Under the pieces are notes generated by a model. It was not told the DNA's origin. It made no database searches and worked only from the letters and a program-made list of their open reading frames with translations. A stretch of 64,000 nt of DNA from Bacillus sp. MM2020_4. Its GTDB lineage: Bacteria; Bacillota; Bacilli; Bacillales; Cytobacillaceae. Shown piece by piece: positions 44,588-55,808 of this stretch. Position numbers and translations under genes: made by a program. Position 1 is the stretch's first letter. The number at the start of each line of letters is the position of its first letter. The stretch is from the NCBI RefSeq assembly GCF_011250555.1, contig NZ_JAANMZ010000001.1:186001-250000 (forward strand). Reading direction: 5' to 3'.

Positions 44588-45103
44588 ATGCCGTTAACGC
44601 CGTTAGATATTCACAATAAAGAGTTTAATAAAGGTTTTCGCGGGTACGATGAAGATGAAGTAAACGAATTTCTTGATCAGGTCATCAAGGATTATGAACT
44701 AGTACTCAGAGAGAAAAAGGAAATGGAAGAGCGTTTGAAAGATATGAATGAGCGTCTTGGACATTTTGTGAATATCGAAGAAACACTTAACAAATCAATC
44801 GTAATTGCTCAAGAAGCAGGAGAAGATGTAAAACGCAATGCTCAAAAAGAAGCAAAACTGATTATTAGAGAAGCGGAGAAAAATGCCGACCGGATTGTAA
44901 ATGAGTCGCTATCGAAGGCAAGAAAGATTGCCCTGGAAATCGAGGATTTAAAGAAGCAGTCAAAGGTTTTCCGTACCCGTTTTAAAATGTTGATTGAAGC
45001 ACAGCTTGATATGCTGAATACAGATGATTGGGATCATTTATTAGAATATGAAGTAGATGCAACAGAGTTGAAAATTCACCAAGAAGAAGATTCATTAGCT
45101 TGA
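44588..45103 (+). CDS. divIVA: cell division initiation protein DivIVA
   Basis: DivIVA senses negative membrane curvature at poles and septa and places the Min system and the sporulation chromosome anchor. The 171-residue product has the N-terminal lipid-binding crossed-loop domain (MPLTPLDIHNKEFNKGFRGY, DEDEVNEFLDQVIKDYE). A long coiled coil for tetramerisation follows (about 35-155), with a short acidic tail. The ATG at 44588 follows GGAGGTGG; the frame is open 15 codons further. The ileS promoter overlaps its stop codon. Confidence 0.96.
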   Translation: MPLTPLDIHNKEFNKGFRGYDEDEVNEFLDQVIKDYELVLREKKEMEERLKDMNERLGHFVNIEETLNKSIVIAQEAGEDVKRNAQKEAKLIIREAEKNADRIVNESLSKARKIALEIEDLKKQSKVFRTRFKMLIEAQLDMLNTDDWDHLLEYEVDATELKIHQEEDSLA

Positions 45104-45129
45104 CGAATGGCGTTTTATTAGCATATAAT
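45100..45129 (+). promoter_or_regulatory. sigma-A promoter of ileS
   Basis: TTGACG (45100-45105) overlaps the divIVA stop. An 18-base spacer leads to TATAAT (45124-45129). It drives the T-box leader. Confidence 0.75.
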
Positions 45130-45136
45130 TTTTAAA

Positions 45137-45418
45137 CATAGTTATATAGAATGGAAATTGACGATGAAAGGGACAGTACAATTTTTCAAAGGCTTTATGA
45201 AGCGAGCCGGGGTTGGTGAAAGCCCGGTAAGGCCGAAGGATTGGAAGATCACCCTCGAGTTCCGGACCGAATCCTAATGATAAGGGCTGTAGGCTCTGGC
45301 GTGTTATTCACGTTACGAATGGTAAAGCGGATAGCCCGTTAAATATGGCTATCTATCAGGGTGGTACCGCGGGAATTAAAACCTTCTCGTCCCTTTTGGG
45401 ATGAGAGGGTTTTTTTAT
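45137..45418 (+). promoter_or_regulatory. T-box riboswitch of ileS (tRNA-Ile sensing)
   Basis: This leader of about 280 bases has the T-box sequence AGGGTGGTACCGCGG (45358-45372), which pairs with the acceptor end of uncharged tRNA. It ends in a strong terminator (stem CTCGTCCC / GGGATGAG region, 45377-45417, seven T). A likely specifier codon ATC lies at 45248-45250. Uncharged tRNA-Ile should stabilise the antiterminator and raise ileS expression. The leader accounts for nearly all of the divIVA-ileS gap. Confidence 0.93.
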
Positions 45419-45477
45419 TTGTCAAATGGTTATTCTGTTATGTATGAAGATGAAGAGGAATACAGGAGGAAAAGGAA

Positions 45478-48249
45478 ATGGAATATAAAGATACGTTATT
45501 AATGCCGAAAACTGAATTTCCAATGCGTGGAAATCTTCCCCAAAGAGAACCTGAATTACAGGCAAAATGGGAAGAAATGAATATTTACCAACTGGTGCAA
45601 GATAGAACGAAGGGAAGGCCGATATTTGTATTACATGACGGTCCGCCTTACGCCAATGGGGATATCCATATGGGTCATGCCTTGAATAAAATTTTAAAAG
45701 ACATGATTGTCCGCTATAAATCAATGAGTGGATTCCACGCCCCATATGTTCCTGGCTGGGACACACACGGATTACCTATTGAACAGGCATTAACGAATAA
45801 AGGTGTCAAACGCAAAGAAATGACGGTTGCTGAATTCCGTGAGCTTTGTACAAAATATGCACTTGAACAGATTGATAATCAACGTACTCAATTTAAGCGT
45901 CTGGGTGTTCGTGCTGATTGGGAAAATCCATACATCACCCTAAAGCCTGAATATGAGGCACAGCAAATAAAAGTGTTCGGTGAAATGGCGAAAAAGGGCT
46001 ATATTTATAAAGGCCTTAAGCCTGTTTATTGGTCTCCTTCAAGTGAATCAGCTTTAGCTGAAGCAGAGATTGAATATCAAGACAAAAAATCAGCATCCAT
46101 CTATGTTGGATTCAAGGTAAAGGACGGCAAGGGGGTACTTGATACCGATACACAAATTGTAATCTGGACAACGACCCCATGGACCATTCCGGCAAACCTT
46201 GGTATTTCTGTCCATCCGGATTTAACGTATGTGGTGGTTGCAGTTAACGATAAAAAGTATTTAATTGCAGAAGCACTACTAGAAGCGGTTACCAAGGAAG
46301 TTGGCTGGGAGGATACAGAGGTTGTTCAAAAGGTCAAAGGTGCAGAATTAGAAAGAATCGTTGCTGTTCATCCTTTATATGACCGTGAATCTTTAGTCAT
46401 GTTAGGTGAACACGTAACTACAGATGCTGGAACTGGCTGTGTTCACACTGCACCTGGACATGGGGAGGATGACTTCTATATTGGTCAAAAATATGGTTTA
46501 GACGTCCTGTGCCCTGTAGATGATAAAGGTGTTATGACAAGTGAAGCACCTGGCTTTGAAGGATTATTTTATGATACAGCCAACAAGCCGATAGCACAGG
46601 CTTTAGAAGAGGCTGGGGCATTGTTAAAGCTTTCGTTTATTACACACTCCTATCCACATGATTGGAGAACGAAGAAACCGGTTATCTACCGTGCAACAGC
46701 TCAATGGTTTGCTTCTATTAAAGACTTCCGCGATGATTTGCTTGAAGCAGTGAAGGAAACAAAATGGGTACCTGCTTGGGGTGAAACAAGGCTATTTAAT
46801 ATGGTCCGCGACCGTGGTGATTGGTGTATTTCCCGTCAACGTGTATGGGGTGTACCTATTCCAGTGTTCTATGCTGAAACGGGTGAAGAGATTATTACGG
46901 ATGAAACCATCGACCATGTATCAAACCTATTCAGGGAAAACGGTTCAAATATTTGGTTCGAACGTGAAGCTAAAGAATTGCTTCCTGAAGGATTTACACA
47001 TCCAGGAAGTCCAAACGGGACATTTACAAAAGAAACAGACATTATGGATGTATGGTTCGATTCCGGGTCATCCCATCAAGCAGTGCTCCTTGAGAGGGAA
47101 GACTTAGTCCGCCCTGCTGACCTTTATCTTGAAGGATCTGACCAATACCGCGGATGGTTTAACTCTTCATTGTCAACTGCTGTTGCTGTAACTGGTAAAG
47201 CTCCATATAAAGGAGTTTTAAGCCACGGTTTTGCCTTAGATGGTGAAGGCAGAAAAATGAGTAAGTCACTCGGAAATACGGTGGTACCTGCGAAAGTGAT
47301 GAATCAGCTTGGTGCCGATATTTTACGACTTTGGGTTGCTTCTGTTGATTATCAGGCAGATGTGCGTGTTTCTGATGCCATCTTAAAACAGGTTGCCGAG
47401 GTTTACCGAAAAATCCGAAATACATTCCGTTTCTTGCTTGGTAACTTAGCGGATTTTGATCCAACAGTAAATATGGTTGCCTATGAAAACCTGCGTAAAG
47501 TGGATCAATTTATGCTTGTAAAATTAAATAAATTGATTAAATATGTCCGCAATGCATATGAAAATTATGAATTTGCCGGGATCTATCATGCGGTCAATAA
47601 TTTCTGTACTCTTGACTTAAGTGCCTTTTATCTTGATTTTGCAAAAGATGTTCTTTATATTGAGGCAGAAAATAATCATGAGCGCCGTGCAATTCAAACT
47701 GTTTTATATGAGTCATTGCTTGCTTTAACAAAGCTAGTATCGCCAATTCTTTCACATACTGCTGATGAAGTTTGGAAGTTTATCCCTAATGTTCAAGAAG
47801 AAAGTGTCCAATTAACAGACCTTCCGGAATATCAGGAGCTTGCTGATTCAGATGTTTTGGAAGAAAAATGGACGGCATTCATGAAGCTTCGCAATGATGT
47901 ATTAAAGGCACTTGAGGAAGCCAGAAATCAAAAAGTAATTGGAAAATCGTTAACTGCAAAAGTTACACTTTATGTTACCGATAAATCAAAGACCCTTTTA
48001 GATACAATTGAAGAGAACTTGAACCAATTGTTTATCGTATCTGGATTTGAAGTGGCTGGAGCATATGATCAGGCTCCTGAAAATGCACTTAAATTAGATA
48101 CAGCAGCTATCGTCATTACAAAGGCTGAAGGCGAAACATGTGATCGTTGTTGGATTGTGACACCTGAAGTGGGTCAAGACCCAGAACATAAAACCCTTTG
48201 TCCACGCTGTGCAGATGTAGTAAAAGGAAACTATTCACATCTAGCATAA
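45478..48249 (+). CDS. ileS: isoleucyl-tRNA synthetase
   Basis: IleS charges tRNA-Ile and edits valine. The 923-residue class I synthetase has HMGH at 64-67 (HIGH motif) and KMSKS at 593-597. The CP1 editing domain lies between them (about 200-390, with [18 protein letters not shown] and [15 protein letters not shown]). A C-terminal zinc finger carries CDRC and CPRC (last 40 residues). The length and zinc finger mark the bacterial, mupirocin-sensitive type (inference). AGGAGG precedes the ATG. It is controlled by the T-box upstream and ends in a terminator. Confidence 0.97.
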   Translation: MEYKDTLLMPKTEFPMRGNLPQREPELQAKWEEMNIYQLVQDRTKGRPIFVLHDGPPYANGDIHMGHALNKILKDMIVRYKSMSGFHAPYVPGWDTHGLPIEQALTNKGVKRKEMTVAEFRELCTKYALEQIDNQRTQFKRLGVRADWENPYITLKPEYEAQQIKVFGEMAKKGYIYKGLKPVYWSPSSESALAEAEIEYQDKKSASIYVGFKVKDGKGVLDTDTQIVIWTTTPWTIPANLGISVHPDLTYVVVAVNDKKYLIAEALLEAVTKEVGWEDTEVVQKVKGAELERIVAVHPLYDRESLVMLGEHVTTDAGTGCVHTAPGHGEDDFYIGQKYGLDVLCPVDDKGVMTSEAPGFEGLFYDTANKPIAQALEEAGALLKLSFITHSYPHDWRTKKPVIYRATAQWFASIKDFRDDLLEAVKETKWVPAWGETRLFNMVRDRGDWCISRQRVWGVPIPVFYAETGEEIITDETIDHVSNLFRENGSNIWFEREAKELLPEGFTHPGSPNGTFTKETDIMDVWFDSGSSHQAVLLEREDLVRPADLYLEGSDQYRGWFNSSLSTAVAVTGKAPYKGVLSHGFALDGEGRKMSKSLGNTVVPAKVMNQLGADILRLWVASVDYQADVRVSDAILKQVAEVYRKIRNTFRFLLGNLADFDPTVNMVAYENLRKVDQFMLVKLNKLIKYVRNAYENYEFAGIYHAVNNFCTLDLSAFYLDFAKDVLYIEAENNHERRAIQTVLYESLLALTKLVSPILSHTADEVWKFIPNVQEESVQLTDLPEYQELADSDVLEEKWTAFMKLRNDVLKALEEARNQKVIGKSLTAKVTLYVTDKSKTLLDTIEENLNQLFIVSGFEVAGAYDQAPENALKLDTAAIVITKAEGETCDRCWIVTPEVGQDPEHKTLCPRCADVVKGNYSHLA

Positions 48250-48256
48250 GAAGAAT

Positions 48257-48287
48257 GCCCTGAGTATAAAAGCTCAGGGTTTTTTGT
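48257..48287 (+). terminator. intrinsic terminator of ileS
   Basis: CCCTGAG / CTCAGGG stem with a T-run, directly after the ileS stop. Confidence 0.88.
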
Positions 48288-48339
48288 CTTTATTATCCTC
48301 CACCGTTAATTGTTGTTGATGATGTCAAATGTTTTTCCG

Positions 48340-48367
48340 TGTTAGCCATTCGCGAACGGAGATAATA
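48340..48367 (+). promoter_or_regulatory. candidate sigma-G/F promoter of ylyA
   Basis: The -10 GGAGATAATA (48358-48367) matches the forespore pattern fully. The -35 TGTTA (48340-48344) is weak and sits 13 bases away. ylyA is in the sigma-G regulon of B. subtilis. Confidence 0.45.
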
Positions 48368-48398
48368 AGACAAATGACAAACCACGGAGGTAACAACT

Positions 48399-48695
48399 AT
48401 GAATGCCTTGCAGGAAAAGCTGTTTTTGGAACTCCGTCAATCAAAGGAAGAGATCGAGAATTCGTTAAAAAGTAAACAAAGACAAAATTGGCTTACGATT
48501 ATTTTAGAAGATGAACTAAAAGACCTTAATGCAGCTATTCAAAAGTTTGAAAATGGAAACTTTGGACAGTGTGAAATCTCCGGTGAATTGATACCGGAGG
48601 ATTTATTAAAGATGATCCCCACTCTAAGGTCAATAAAGGATTCAGAGGATTTGGATTCTTATTGCAAAAAATCAGTATCCGTTTCTTTTTTATAA
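48399..48695 (+). CDS. ylyA: YlyA-like protein, degenerate DksA/TraR type
   Basis: By position between ileS and lspA, and by its DksA/TraR-like layout (helical N-terminus, then FENGNFGQCEISGELIPEDL), this 98-residue product is the YlyA counterpart. In B. subtilis YlyA modulates sigma-G-dependent transcription. Only one cysteine of the zinc-ribbon CxxC is left here (CEIS), and the protein is shorter than the 124-residue B. subtilis one, so it probably binds no zinc. ACGGAGG precedes the ATG. A forespore-type promoter lies upstream. Confidence 0.75.
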   Translation: MNALQEKLFLELRQSKEEIENSLKSKQRQNWLTIILEDELKDLNAAIQKFENGNFGQCEISGELIPEDLLKMIPTLRSIKDSEDLDSYCKKSVSVSFL

Positions 48696-48702
48696 GGTAA
48701 CA

Positions 48703-48732
48703 TTGCCGTTTCGCGAAAAAGTATGCTAAAAT
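48703..48732 (+). promoter_or_regulatory. candidate sigma-A promoter of lspA
   Basis: TTGCCG (48703-48708), 18 bases, TAAAAT (48727-48732), 45 bases before the lspA start. Confidence 0.5.
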
Positions 48733-48776
48733 GCATTAGAAGTATGTCAGGTTAAATGTTGTGGAGGTATTTCTTA

Positions 48777-49268
48777 GTGCTTTATTACTTAATCGCAATT
48801 TTTGTTATATTATTAGACCAAATTACTAAATGGTTAATTGTTAACAACATGTATTTAGGAGAAAGTATCCCCATCATTGATAATGTTTTGTATATTACTT
48901 CTCACCGTAACCGCGGTGCAGCATGGGGAATCCTTCAAGGTCAAATGTGGCTCTTTTATGTACTTACCATTGTAGTTATTGTGGCAATCTTGTATTACAT
49001 ACACAAAGCCGCAAAGGGAAAATGGTTATTAGGAGTATCGCTTGCATTTATGCTTGGAGGTGCTATCGGTAATTTTATTGATCGTGTCCTTCGGAAAGAA
49101 GTAGTCGACTTCATTCATACGTATATTTTCAGTTATAATTTTCCGGTTTTTAATATTGCAGACTCTGCACTAGTAATTGGAGTAATTTTGCTGATGATTC
49201 AAATGCTGCGTGATGAGAGAGAAACAAAGGAGAAAACGTATGGAGAAAATGGAACACACCATTCTTGA
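48777..49268 (+). CDS. lspA: lipoprotein signal peptidase LspA
   Basis: LspA cleaves signal peptides of lipid-modified prolipoproteins in the membrane. The 163-residue product has four membrane segments. The catalytic aspartates are in [19 protein letters not shown] and [31 protein letters not shown] and the [13 protein letters not shown] loop are characteristic. The GTG at 48777 follows GTGGAGGT by eight bases; the frame is open seven codons further. Its end overlaps ylyB by 29 bases. Confidence 0.95.
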   Translation: MLYYLIAIFVILLDQITKWLIVNNMYLGESIPIIDNVLYITSHRNRGAAWGILQGQMWLFYVLTIVVIVAILYYIHKAAKGKWLLGVSLAFMLGGAIGNFIDRVLRKEVVDFIHTYIFSYNFPVFNIADSALVIGVILLMIQMLRDERETKEKTYGENGTHHS

Positions 49269-50151
49269 GGAACAAAAAGGAGATCGGATTGATAAGGTCA
49301 TTTCTGCCCTTAATGATGAATGGTCACGGACACAAGTACAGCAATGGATTAAAGCTGGAAATATCCTTGTAAACGGACAATCCGTCAAAACAAATTATAA
49401 GTGCGGCCTGAAAGATGAAATTGAAATAACGATCCCGGATCCGGAAGAATTAGATGTATTACCTGAAAATCTTGATTTAGAAATTTATTATGAAGATAAA
49501 GATGTTTTAGTTGTTAACAAACCGAGGGGGATGGTGGTTCACCCTGCTCCGGGTCATTTGTCAGGAACGCTCGTTAATGGCTTAATGGCACATTGTAAGG
49601 ACTTATCCGGTATTAATGGCGTATTAAGACCTGGCATCGTTCATCGGATTGATAAAGATACCTCAGGATTGTTAATGGTGGCTAAAAATGATCTGGCACA
49701 TGAAAGTCTTGTGAATCAATTGGTGAAAAAAACGGTGACTCGTAAATATAAAGCTATTGTCCATGGGGTCATTCCCCACGACTATGGGACGATTGATGCT
49801 CCGCTTGGACGGGATACAAAAGACCGCCAAAGCATGGCAATAGTTGATAACGGAAAGCATGCAGTCACCCATTTTCAGGTACTGGATCGGTTCAAAGATT
49901 TTACATTCGTAGAATGTCAATTGGAAACAGGTAGAACTCACCAGATTCGAGTTCATATGAAATATATTGGTTTTCCACTTGCGGGAGATCCCAAATATGG
50001 TCCGAAGAAAACGCTGGATATTGACGGACAAGCATTGCATGCAGGTGTTCTTGGGTTTATCCACCCTAGAACAAACGAATATTTGGAATTTGAAGCACCA
50101 CTTCCAGAGGATTTCGAACGATTGCTTGAACAGCTACAAAATAATCGTTGA
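49240..50151 (+). CDS. ylyB: RluD-family pseudouridine synthase YlyB
   Basis: YlyB isomerises uridines in 23S rRNA to pseudouridine. The 303-residue product has an N-terminal S4 domain (about 12-70: [20 protein letters not shown]). The RluA/D catalytic domain has the Asp motif [17 protein letters not shown] and the C-terminal [20 protein letters not shown]. The ATG at 49240 is seven bases behind AAAGGAG and matches the 303-residue B. subtilis protein. It lies within the end of lspA. The pyr operon promoter overlaps its stop. Confidence 0.94.
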   Translation: MEKMEHTILEEQKGDRIDKVISALNDEWSRTQVQQWIKAGNILVNGQSVKTNYKCGLKDEIEITIPDPEELDVLPENLDLEIYYEDKDVLVVNKPRGMVVHPAPGHLSGTLVNGLMAHCKDLSGINGVLRPGIVHRIDKDTSGLLMVAKNDLAHESLVNQLVKKTVTRKYKAIVHGVIPHDYGTIDAPLGRDTKDRQSMAIVDNGKHAVTHFQVLDRFKDFTFVECQLETGRTHQIRVHMKYIGFPLAGDPKYGPKKTLDIDGQALHAGVLGFIHPRTNEYLEFEAPLPEDFERLLEQLQNNR

Positions 50152-50176
50152 CGTATGCGTAAAATTACAGTAAGAT
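50148..50176 (+). promoter_or_regulatory. sigma-A promoter of the pyr operon
   Basis: TTGACG (50148-50153) overlaps the ylyB stop. A 17-base spacer leads to TAAGAT (50171-50176). Confidence 0.72.
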
Positions 50177-50177
50177 A

Positions 50178-50874
<697 letters not shown>

Positions 50875-50879
50875 ATAGC

Positions 50880-50998
50880 TGCCCTTTTAATTGCAGTCCC
50901 GTGAGGCTGACAAAGGGGAAAAGAGCCGTTGAATTTTTTCGTGCGCGGCATTTTCTGAACCCTCTTTGTACCTTAACGGACAATGAGGGTTTTTTTAT
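50880..50998 (+). promoter_or_regulatory. PyrR attenuator 2 (pyrR-pyrP)
   Basis: The second PyrR loop AGTCCCGTGAGGCTGACAAA (50896-50915) is followed by the terminator AACCCTC / GAGGGTT with seven T (50958-50997). Confidence 0.9.
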
Positions 50999-51048
50999 TG
51001 AATAAAGCAGAAACTAAACCAAATAAAAATATAACAGGGGAGATTACC

Positions 51049-52359
51049 ATGAATAACAAACCTATCCTAGACGTATCAGATAAACCAAAACTATCTCAGT
51101 GGCTTACTTTAAGTATCCAGCATTTATTCTCCATGTTTGGGGCCACCATCCTTGTTCCATATCTAGTCGGCTTGAGTCCGGCAATTGCCCTTATTTCAAG
51201 CGGGCTTGGCACTCTGGCGTTTATATTGATAACAAAAGGGAAGGTTCCGGCTTACCTAGGATCATCCTTTGCCTATATTATTCCGATCAAACTTCTTAAT
51301 GAAGCTGGCGGGCCCGGTGCTGCAATGGTTGGGACATTCTTAGCCGGACTCGTATATGGAATTATCGCTCTTATTATTAGTAAGGCAGGATACCGCTGGA
51401 TTATGAATCTGCTCCCGCCAATTGTAGTTGGACCTGTTATTGTAGTAATCGGCTTATCTGTTGCAAGTACAGCAGTAGGAATGGCTATGAATAACCCAGC
51501 AGGAAATTATAGTATGCTTCATTTCTCAGTTGCCTTGGTTACGCTAATTGCCACCATCATTTTCTCGATTTTTGCCAAAAAGATATTAAGCATAATCCCA
51601 ATATTAGCTGGAATCATTATTGGTTACATTTACGCATTAATCGTCGGAATCGTCGATTTCCAACCGGTATTGAAGGCCGATTGGTTTGAAATGCCGGAGT
51701 TTGTCATTCCGTTTGTCACTTATAAAGTGAAAATCACTTGGGATATTTTCTGGTTAATGGTGCCAGTCGCAGTGGTTACCATCTCTGAACATATCGGCCA
51801 TCAGTTAATCCTTAGTAAAGTAGTTGGGCGTGACTATATTAAAAATCCAGGCCTGCATCGCTCCATTCTTGGTGATGGGACAGCAACTATTATTTCGGCG
51901 TTGATTGGCGGACCGCCAAAAACAACGTATGGAGAAAATATCGGTGTTCTTGCCATTACTCGGGTTTATAGTGTATATGTTCTGGCAGGTGCTGCAGTTT
52001 TGGCTGTGATCTTCGGATTTATCGGAAAAATTACAGCGTTAATCCAAACGATTCCAACCCCGGTTATGGGTGGTGTATCGATCCTGCTATTCGGAATTAT
52101 TGCCTCATCGGGGTTAAGAATGTTAGTCGATAGTAAAATTGATTTTGATGATAAACGAAACTTGGTTATCTCATCGGTTATTCTTGTCATCGGACTTGGC
52201 GGAGCTATTCTTAAGCTTCCATTTAAAGATATTCAAATTCAAGGAATGGCTTTAGCTGCTATCTTGGGGGTAGTGTTAAACCTTATTCTTCCTGGTAGAC
52301 AACCGGTAAGTGATAATATGTTTGAAGAGGAAGTAAACGAAAACCAAAAAACTGCATAA
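51049..52359 (+). CDS. pyrP: uracil permease PyrP
   Basis: PyrP imports uracil with protons (NCS2/NAT family). The 436-residue product has about 12-14 membrane segments. The family motifs are the TM1 region LSIQHLFSMFGATILVPYLV, the TM8 SEHIGHQLI with its substrate-binding Glu and His, and GGPPKTTYGENIGVLA. The ATG at 51049 follows AGGGGAGA. It lies between attenuators 2 and 3, so it responds to UMP like the rest of the operon. Confidence 0.96.
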   Translation: MNNKPILDVSDKPKLSQWLTLSIQHLFSMFGATILVPYLVGLSPAIALISSGLGTLAFILITKGKVPAYLGSSFAYIIPIKLLNEAGGPGAAMVGTFLAGLVYGIIALIISKAGYRWIMNLLPPIVVGPVIVVIGLSVASTAVGMAMNNPAGNYSMLHFSVALVTLIATIIFSIFAKKILSIIPILAGIIIGYIYALIVGIVDFQPVLKADWFEMPEFVIPFVTYKVKITWDIFWLMVPVAVVTISEHIGHQLILSKVVGRDYIKNPGLHRSILGDGTATIISALIGGPPKTTYGENIGVLAITRVYSVYVLAGAAVLAVIFGFIGKITALIQTIPTPVMGGVSILLFGIIASSGLRMLVDSKIDFDDKRNLVISSVILVIGLGGAILKLPFKDIQIQGMALAAILGVVLNLILPGRQPVSDNMFEEEVNENQKTA

Positions 52360-52365
52360 TGAGGA

Positions 52366-52484
52366 AACCTTTTAACTTAGTCCAGAGAGGCTTAGAAGGG
52401 TGTTAAGCTTGAACCATCCTGTTTGTGGGATGGTTTAGGCTGGAATCAAGGCACCCTGAATGTTGTTCAGGGTGCCTTTTTTAT
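52366..52484 (+). promoter_or_regulatory. PyrR attenuator 3 (pyrP-pyrB)
   Basis: The third PyrR loop AGTCCAGAGAGGCTTAGAAG (52379-52398) is followed by a strong terminator AAGGCACCCTGAA / TTCAGGGTGCCTT with six T (52448-52482). Confidence 0.92.
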
Positions 52485-52508
52485 GCTAAAAACGGGAGGC
52501 GGAAAAGG

Positions 52509-53453
52509 ATGATACATCATTTACTGACCACAAATGAATTGAAGATAGAGGAAATTTATCAACTACTTGAGGATTCTAGAAGATTTTCTGAAGGGATGGT
52601 CTGGAGGCCGGAACAGCAAATGTATGCAGCCAACCTCTTTTTTGAAGCAAGCACAAGGACAAAATGCAGTTTTGAAGTGGCGGAAAGAAGATTAGGCTTT
52701 GGGGTAATCCCGTTTGAAGTAGAAACCTCTAGTGTCCAAAAAGGGGAGACACTTTACGATACTGTCAAAACCTTGGAATCGATTGGAGTAAATGCGATCG
52801 TTATTCGCCATAAGCAGGATCGGTATTTTGACAATCTTGTTGGAAGAGTGAATATCCCGATTTTGAACGGCGGGGATGGCTGCGGGCATCACCCGACACA
52901 GTCGCTCCTTGACCTATTAACCATTCAGCAAGAGTTTGGACAATTTGAAGGCCTGAAAATTGCAATTATTGGGGATATCAGCCATAGCAGAGTGGCACGT
53001 TCTAATGCTGATGCGTTAACAAGACTTGGAGCAGAGGTTATTTTCTCTGGGCCGGAGGAATGGTTTGATTATCATAGTTTGAATTCAACAAAATTCAGGC
53101 CAATTGATGAGGCCATTAGAGAAGCGGATGTGGTAATGCTCCTTAGGGTTCAGCATGAACGCCATCAAAGGAAGGGAAGCTTCACCGCCTCCGAGTATCA
53201 CCGTCAATATGGCCTTACGTTAGAAAGAGAGCGGCAAATGAAACCAAATAGCATTATTATGCATCCTGCACCAGTAAATCGGAATGTTGAAATTGCTGAT
53301 AGTCTCGTAGAATGTGGGCGTTCAAGAATCTTTAAACAGATGGAGAACGGTGTATTTGTCAGGATGGCAGCCTTAAAACGCTCAATCGAAAGTTTACTAG
53401 GAGGGAATCAATATGAAACTACTTATTCAGAACGCAAAATACATAGCATCTAA
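52509..53453 (+). CDS. pyrB: aspartate carbamoyltransferase PyrB
   Basis: PyrB condenses carbamoyl phosphate with aspartate. The 314-residue catalytic chain has the carbamoyl-phosphate loop [36 protein letters not shown] and the C-terminal aspartate domain with [10 protein letters not shown]. No regulatory PyrI follows, as in other Bacilli. The ATG at 52509 follows GGGAGG. The gene is about ten residues longer than in B. subtilis and overlaps pyrC by 41 bases in another frame, an unusually long overlap. Confidence 0.95.
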   Translation: MIHHLLTTNELKIEEIYQLLEDSRRFSEGMVWRPEQQMYAANLFFEASTRTKCSFEVAERRLGFGVIPFEVETSSVQKGETLYDTVKTLESIGVNAIVIRHKQDRYFDNLVGRVNIPILNGGDGCGHHPTQSLLDLLTIQQEFGQFEGLKIAIIGDISHSRVARSNADALTRLGAEVIFSGPEEWFDYHSLNSTKFRPIDEAIREADVVMLLRVQHERHQRKGSFTASEYHRQYGLTLERERQMKPNSIIMHPAPVNRNVEIADSLVECGRSRIFKQMENGVFVRMAALKRSIESLLGGNQYETTYSERKIHSI

Positions 53454-54699
53454 TGGACAATCGGATGTGACCGATCTTTTAATCGAAAATGGAATGATTA
53501 CAAGACTTGAGAAGCAGATTCAAGCAGACGCTGACCGCAAAATAGACGCGGCCGGAATGATCGTCTCACCAGGATTCATCGACCTTCATGTGCATCTTCG
53601 TGAACCAGGCGGTGAGAAAAAAGAAACCATCGCAACCGGAACAATGGCAGCTGCAAAAGGCGGGTTTACCACTGTTGCCACCATGCCAAATACCCGACCG
53701 GTGCCTGACACCAAAAACAATATGGACGACTTACAAAAGCGGATTAAAGAGACGGCCAATGTTCGTGTTTTACCTTATGCTTCGATTACCACGAGACAAT
53801 TGGGTCAGGAATTAACGGATTTTGAGGTTTTGAAAAATGCTGGGGCATTCGCTTTTACGGATGATGGGGTTGGTGTTCAATCAGCCAATATGATGCTCGA
53901 GGCGATGAAAAAAGCTGCCGCCATTAATATGACCATTGTAGCCCATTGCGAAGAGAATACTTTAATTAATAAAGGCTGTGTACATGATGGTTTATTCGCA
54001 AAACAGCATCATTTAAATGGAATTCCATCTGTATGTGAGTCAGTCCAAATTGCCAGAGATGTACTGCTTGCTGAAGTGACAGGGTGCCACTACCATGTTT
54101 GCCATGTCAGCACGAAGGAGTCCGTTCGAGTGATTAGAGATGCGAAGAAGGCAGGTATCCACGTGACTGCGGAAGTCACACCGCACCACCTAGTCCTCAC
54201 ACAAGATGATATCCCAGGACTTGATGCGAATTTTAAAATGAACCCACCGTTAAGGGATGTGGCTGATCGTGCCGCTTTAATTGAAGGACTCTTGGATGGA
54301 ACAATCGATTTCATTGCTACCGATCATGCCCCGCACACGCAAGAAGAAAAAAGCGAAGGAATGGAGTTGGCACCGTTCGGAATTGTAGGATTTGAGACAG
54401 CCTTCCCGCTCCTATACACACACTTTGTGTTAAAAGGGATTATCTCTTTGGAACAATTAATTGGATTTTTAACGCATAAGCCGGCTGAAAGCTTTTCACT
54501 TCCATATGGAAAAATGGAAGTAGGAGCACCTGCTGATCTCGTTCTCTTAAATTTAGAGGCAGAGGACGAAATTAATCCCGCAAAATTTCTATCAAAAGGA
54601 AAAAATACACCATTCACTGGCTGGAAATGCAAGGGCTGGCCGGAGATGACAATTGTAAACGGCAAGATAGTTTGGGAAAAAGGAAGTGTAACAGCATGA
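53413..54699 (+). CDS. pyrC: dihydroorotase PyrC
   Basis: PyrC closes carbamoyl aspartate to dihydroorotate. The 428-residue class I enzyme has the zinc-binding [15 protein letters not shown] at about 58-72. It also has the His residues in [11 protein letters not shown] and [10 protein letters not shown], and the catalytic Asp in [18 protein letters not shown] lies just before the ATG, inside the end of pyrB. The stop overlaps the carA start (ATGA). Confidence 0.96.
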   Translation: MKLLIQNAKYIASNGQSDVTDLLIENGMITRLEKQIQADADRKIDAAGMIVSPGFIDLHVHLREPGGEKKETIATGTMAAAKGGFTTVATMPNTRPVPDTKNNMDDLQKRIKETANVRVLPYASITTRQLGQELTDFEVLKNAGAFAFTDDGVGVQSANMMLEAMKKAAAINMTIVAHCEENTLINKGCVHDGLFAKQHHLNGIPSVCESVQIARDVLLAEVTGCHYHVCHVSTKESVRVIRDAKKAGIHVTAEVTPHHLVLTQDDIPGLDANFKMNPPLRDVADRAALIEGLLDGTIDFIATDHAPHTQEEKSEGMELAPFGIVGFETAFPLLYTHFVLKGIISLEQLIGFLTHKPAESFSLPYGKMEVGAPADLVLLNLEAEDEINPAKFLSKGKNTPFTGWKCKGWPEMTIVNGKIVWEKGSVTA

Positions 54700-55808
54700 A
54701 AGCACAGCTAATTTTAGAAGATGGAACGATCTTTATCGGAGATGGCTTTGGCAGTCATATGGATACGATTGGTGAAGTTGTTTTTAATACAGGAATGACA
54801 GGGTATCAAGAGATTCTATCAGATCCTTCCTATTGCGGGCAGATCGTTATGCTTACCTACCCGTTAATCGGAAATTACGGGATCAACCGTGATGATTTTG
54901 AATCCATTCACCCGGCGGTTAAGGGGTTTATTGTCAAAGAAGTAACGGATTTCCCTTCTAATTGGCGCAGTGAATTTACACTTGATGAATATTTTAAGAT
55001 GAAAAGAATTCCCGGAATTGCTGGGATTGATACGAGGAAACTGACGAGGATTATCCGTCAGCATGGAACATTAAAAGGTGCCATTTGCAGTACCGATCGG
55101 GACCCATATGAGGTTATCAGCAGATTGAGACAGACAAAGCTTCCAATTGACCAAGTCAGAACAGTCTCAACAAAAAATCCTTATCCAAGCCCAGGTCGAG
55201 GTCATCGGATTGTTGTTGTTGATTTTGGGATGAAACATGGTATTTTGCGAGAACTGAATTTGCGTGGGTGTGATGTTGTTGTTGTGCCATACCATACAAC
55301 TGCTGACGAAATTCACCAGCTAAGACCAGATGGAATCATGCTGACAAACGGACCTGGAGATCCAAAAGATGTACCTGAAGCAATTCATATGATAAAACAG
55401 GTGCTGGGGAAAATACCGATCTTTGGAATCTGCTTAGGGCATCAATTATTCGCGCTTGCGTGCGGTGCAAACACAATCAAAATGAAGTTTGGTCATCGTG
55501 GTTCAAATCATCCTGTTAAGGAATTGGCTACCGGCAAAGTGGCCATTACTGCACAAAACCACGGATATACAGTAGAGGAAGAATCATTACATCAAACGAG
55601 ATTAGCGGTTACACATATAGCATTAAATGATGGATCGATAGAGGGCTTAAAACATTTAGATTATCCAGCCTTTACAGTCCAATACCATCCAGAAGCATCA
55701 CCGGGGCCTGAGGATGCAAACAATTTATTTGAACAGTTACTAACCATGATTGATGCCGAGAAAGAGAAACAGGAGGGAAAAGCAGCATGCCAAAACGTAC
55801 AGATATAA
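54696..55808 (+). CDS. pyrAA: carbamoyl-phosphate synthase small chain (pyrimidine-specific)
   Basis: This glutamine amidotransferase subunit supplies ammonia to the large chain. The 370-residue product has the N-terminal CPSase domain ([20 protein letters not shown]) and a class I amidotransferase domain. Its catalytic Cys is in [16 protein letters not shown] and its His/Glu in [13 protein letters not shown]. The ATG at 54696 overlaps the pyrC stop by four bases; the end overlaps pyrAB by 22. Its place in the pyr operon and PyrR control mark it as the pyrimidine-specific, not the arginine, enzyme. Confidence 0.96.
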   Translation: MKAQLILEDGTIFIGDGFGSHMDTIGEVVFNTGMTGYQEILSDPSYCGQIVMLTYPLIGNYGINRDDFESIHPAVKGFIVKEVTDFPSNWRSEFTLDEYFKMKRIPGIAGIDTRKLTRIIRQHGTLKGAICSTDRDPYEVISRLRQTKLPIDQVRTVSTKNPYPSPGRGHRIVVVDFGMKHGILRELNLRGCDVVVVPYHTTADEIHQLRPDGIMLTNGPGDPKDVPEAIHMIKQVLGKIPIFGICLGHQLFALACGANTIKMKFGHRGSNHPVKELATGKVAITAQNHGYTVEEESLHQTRLAVTHIALNDGSIEGLKHLDYPAFTVQYHPEASPGPEDANNLFEQLLTMIDAEKEKQEGKAACQNVQI

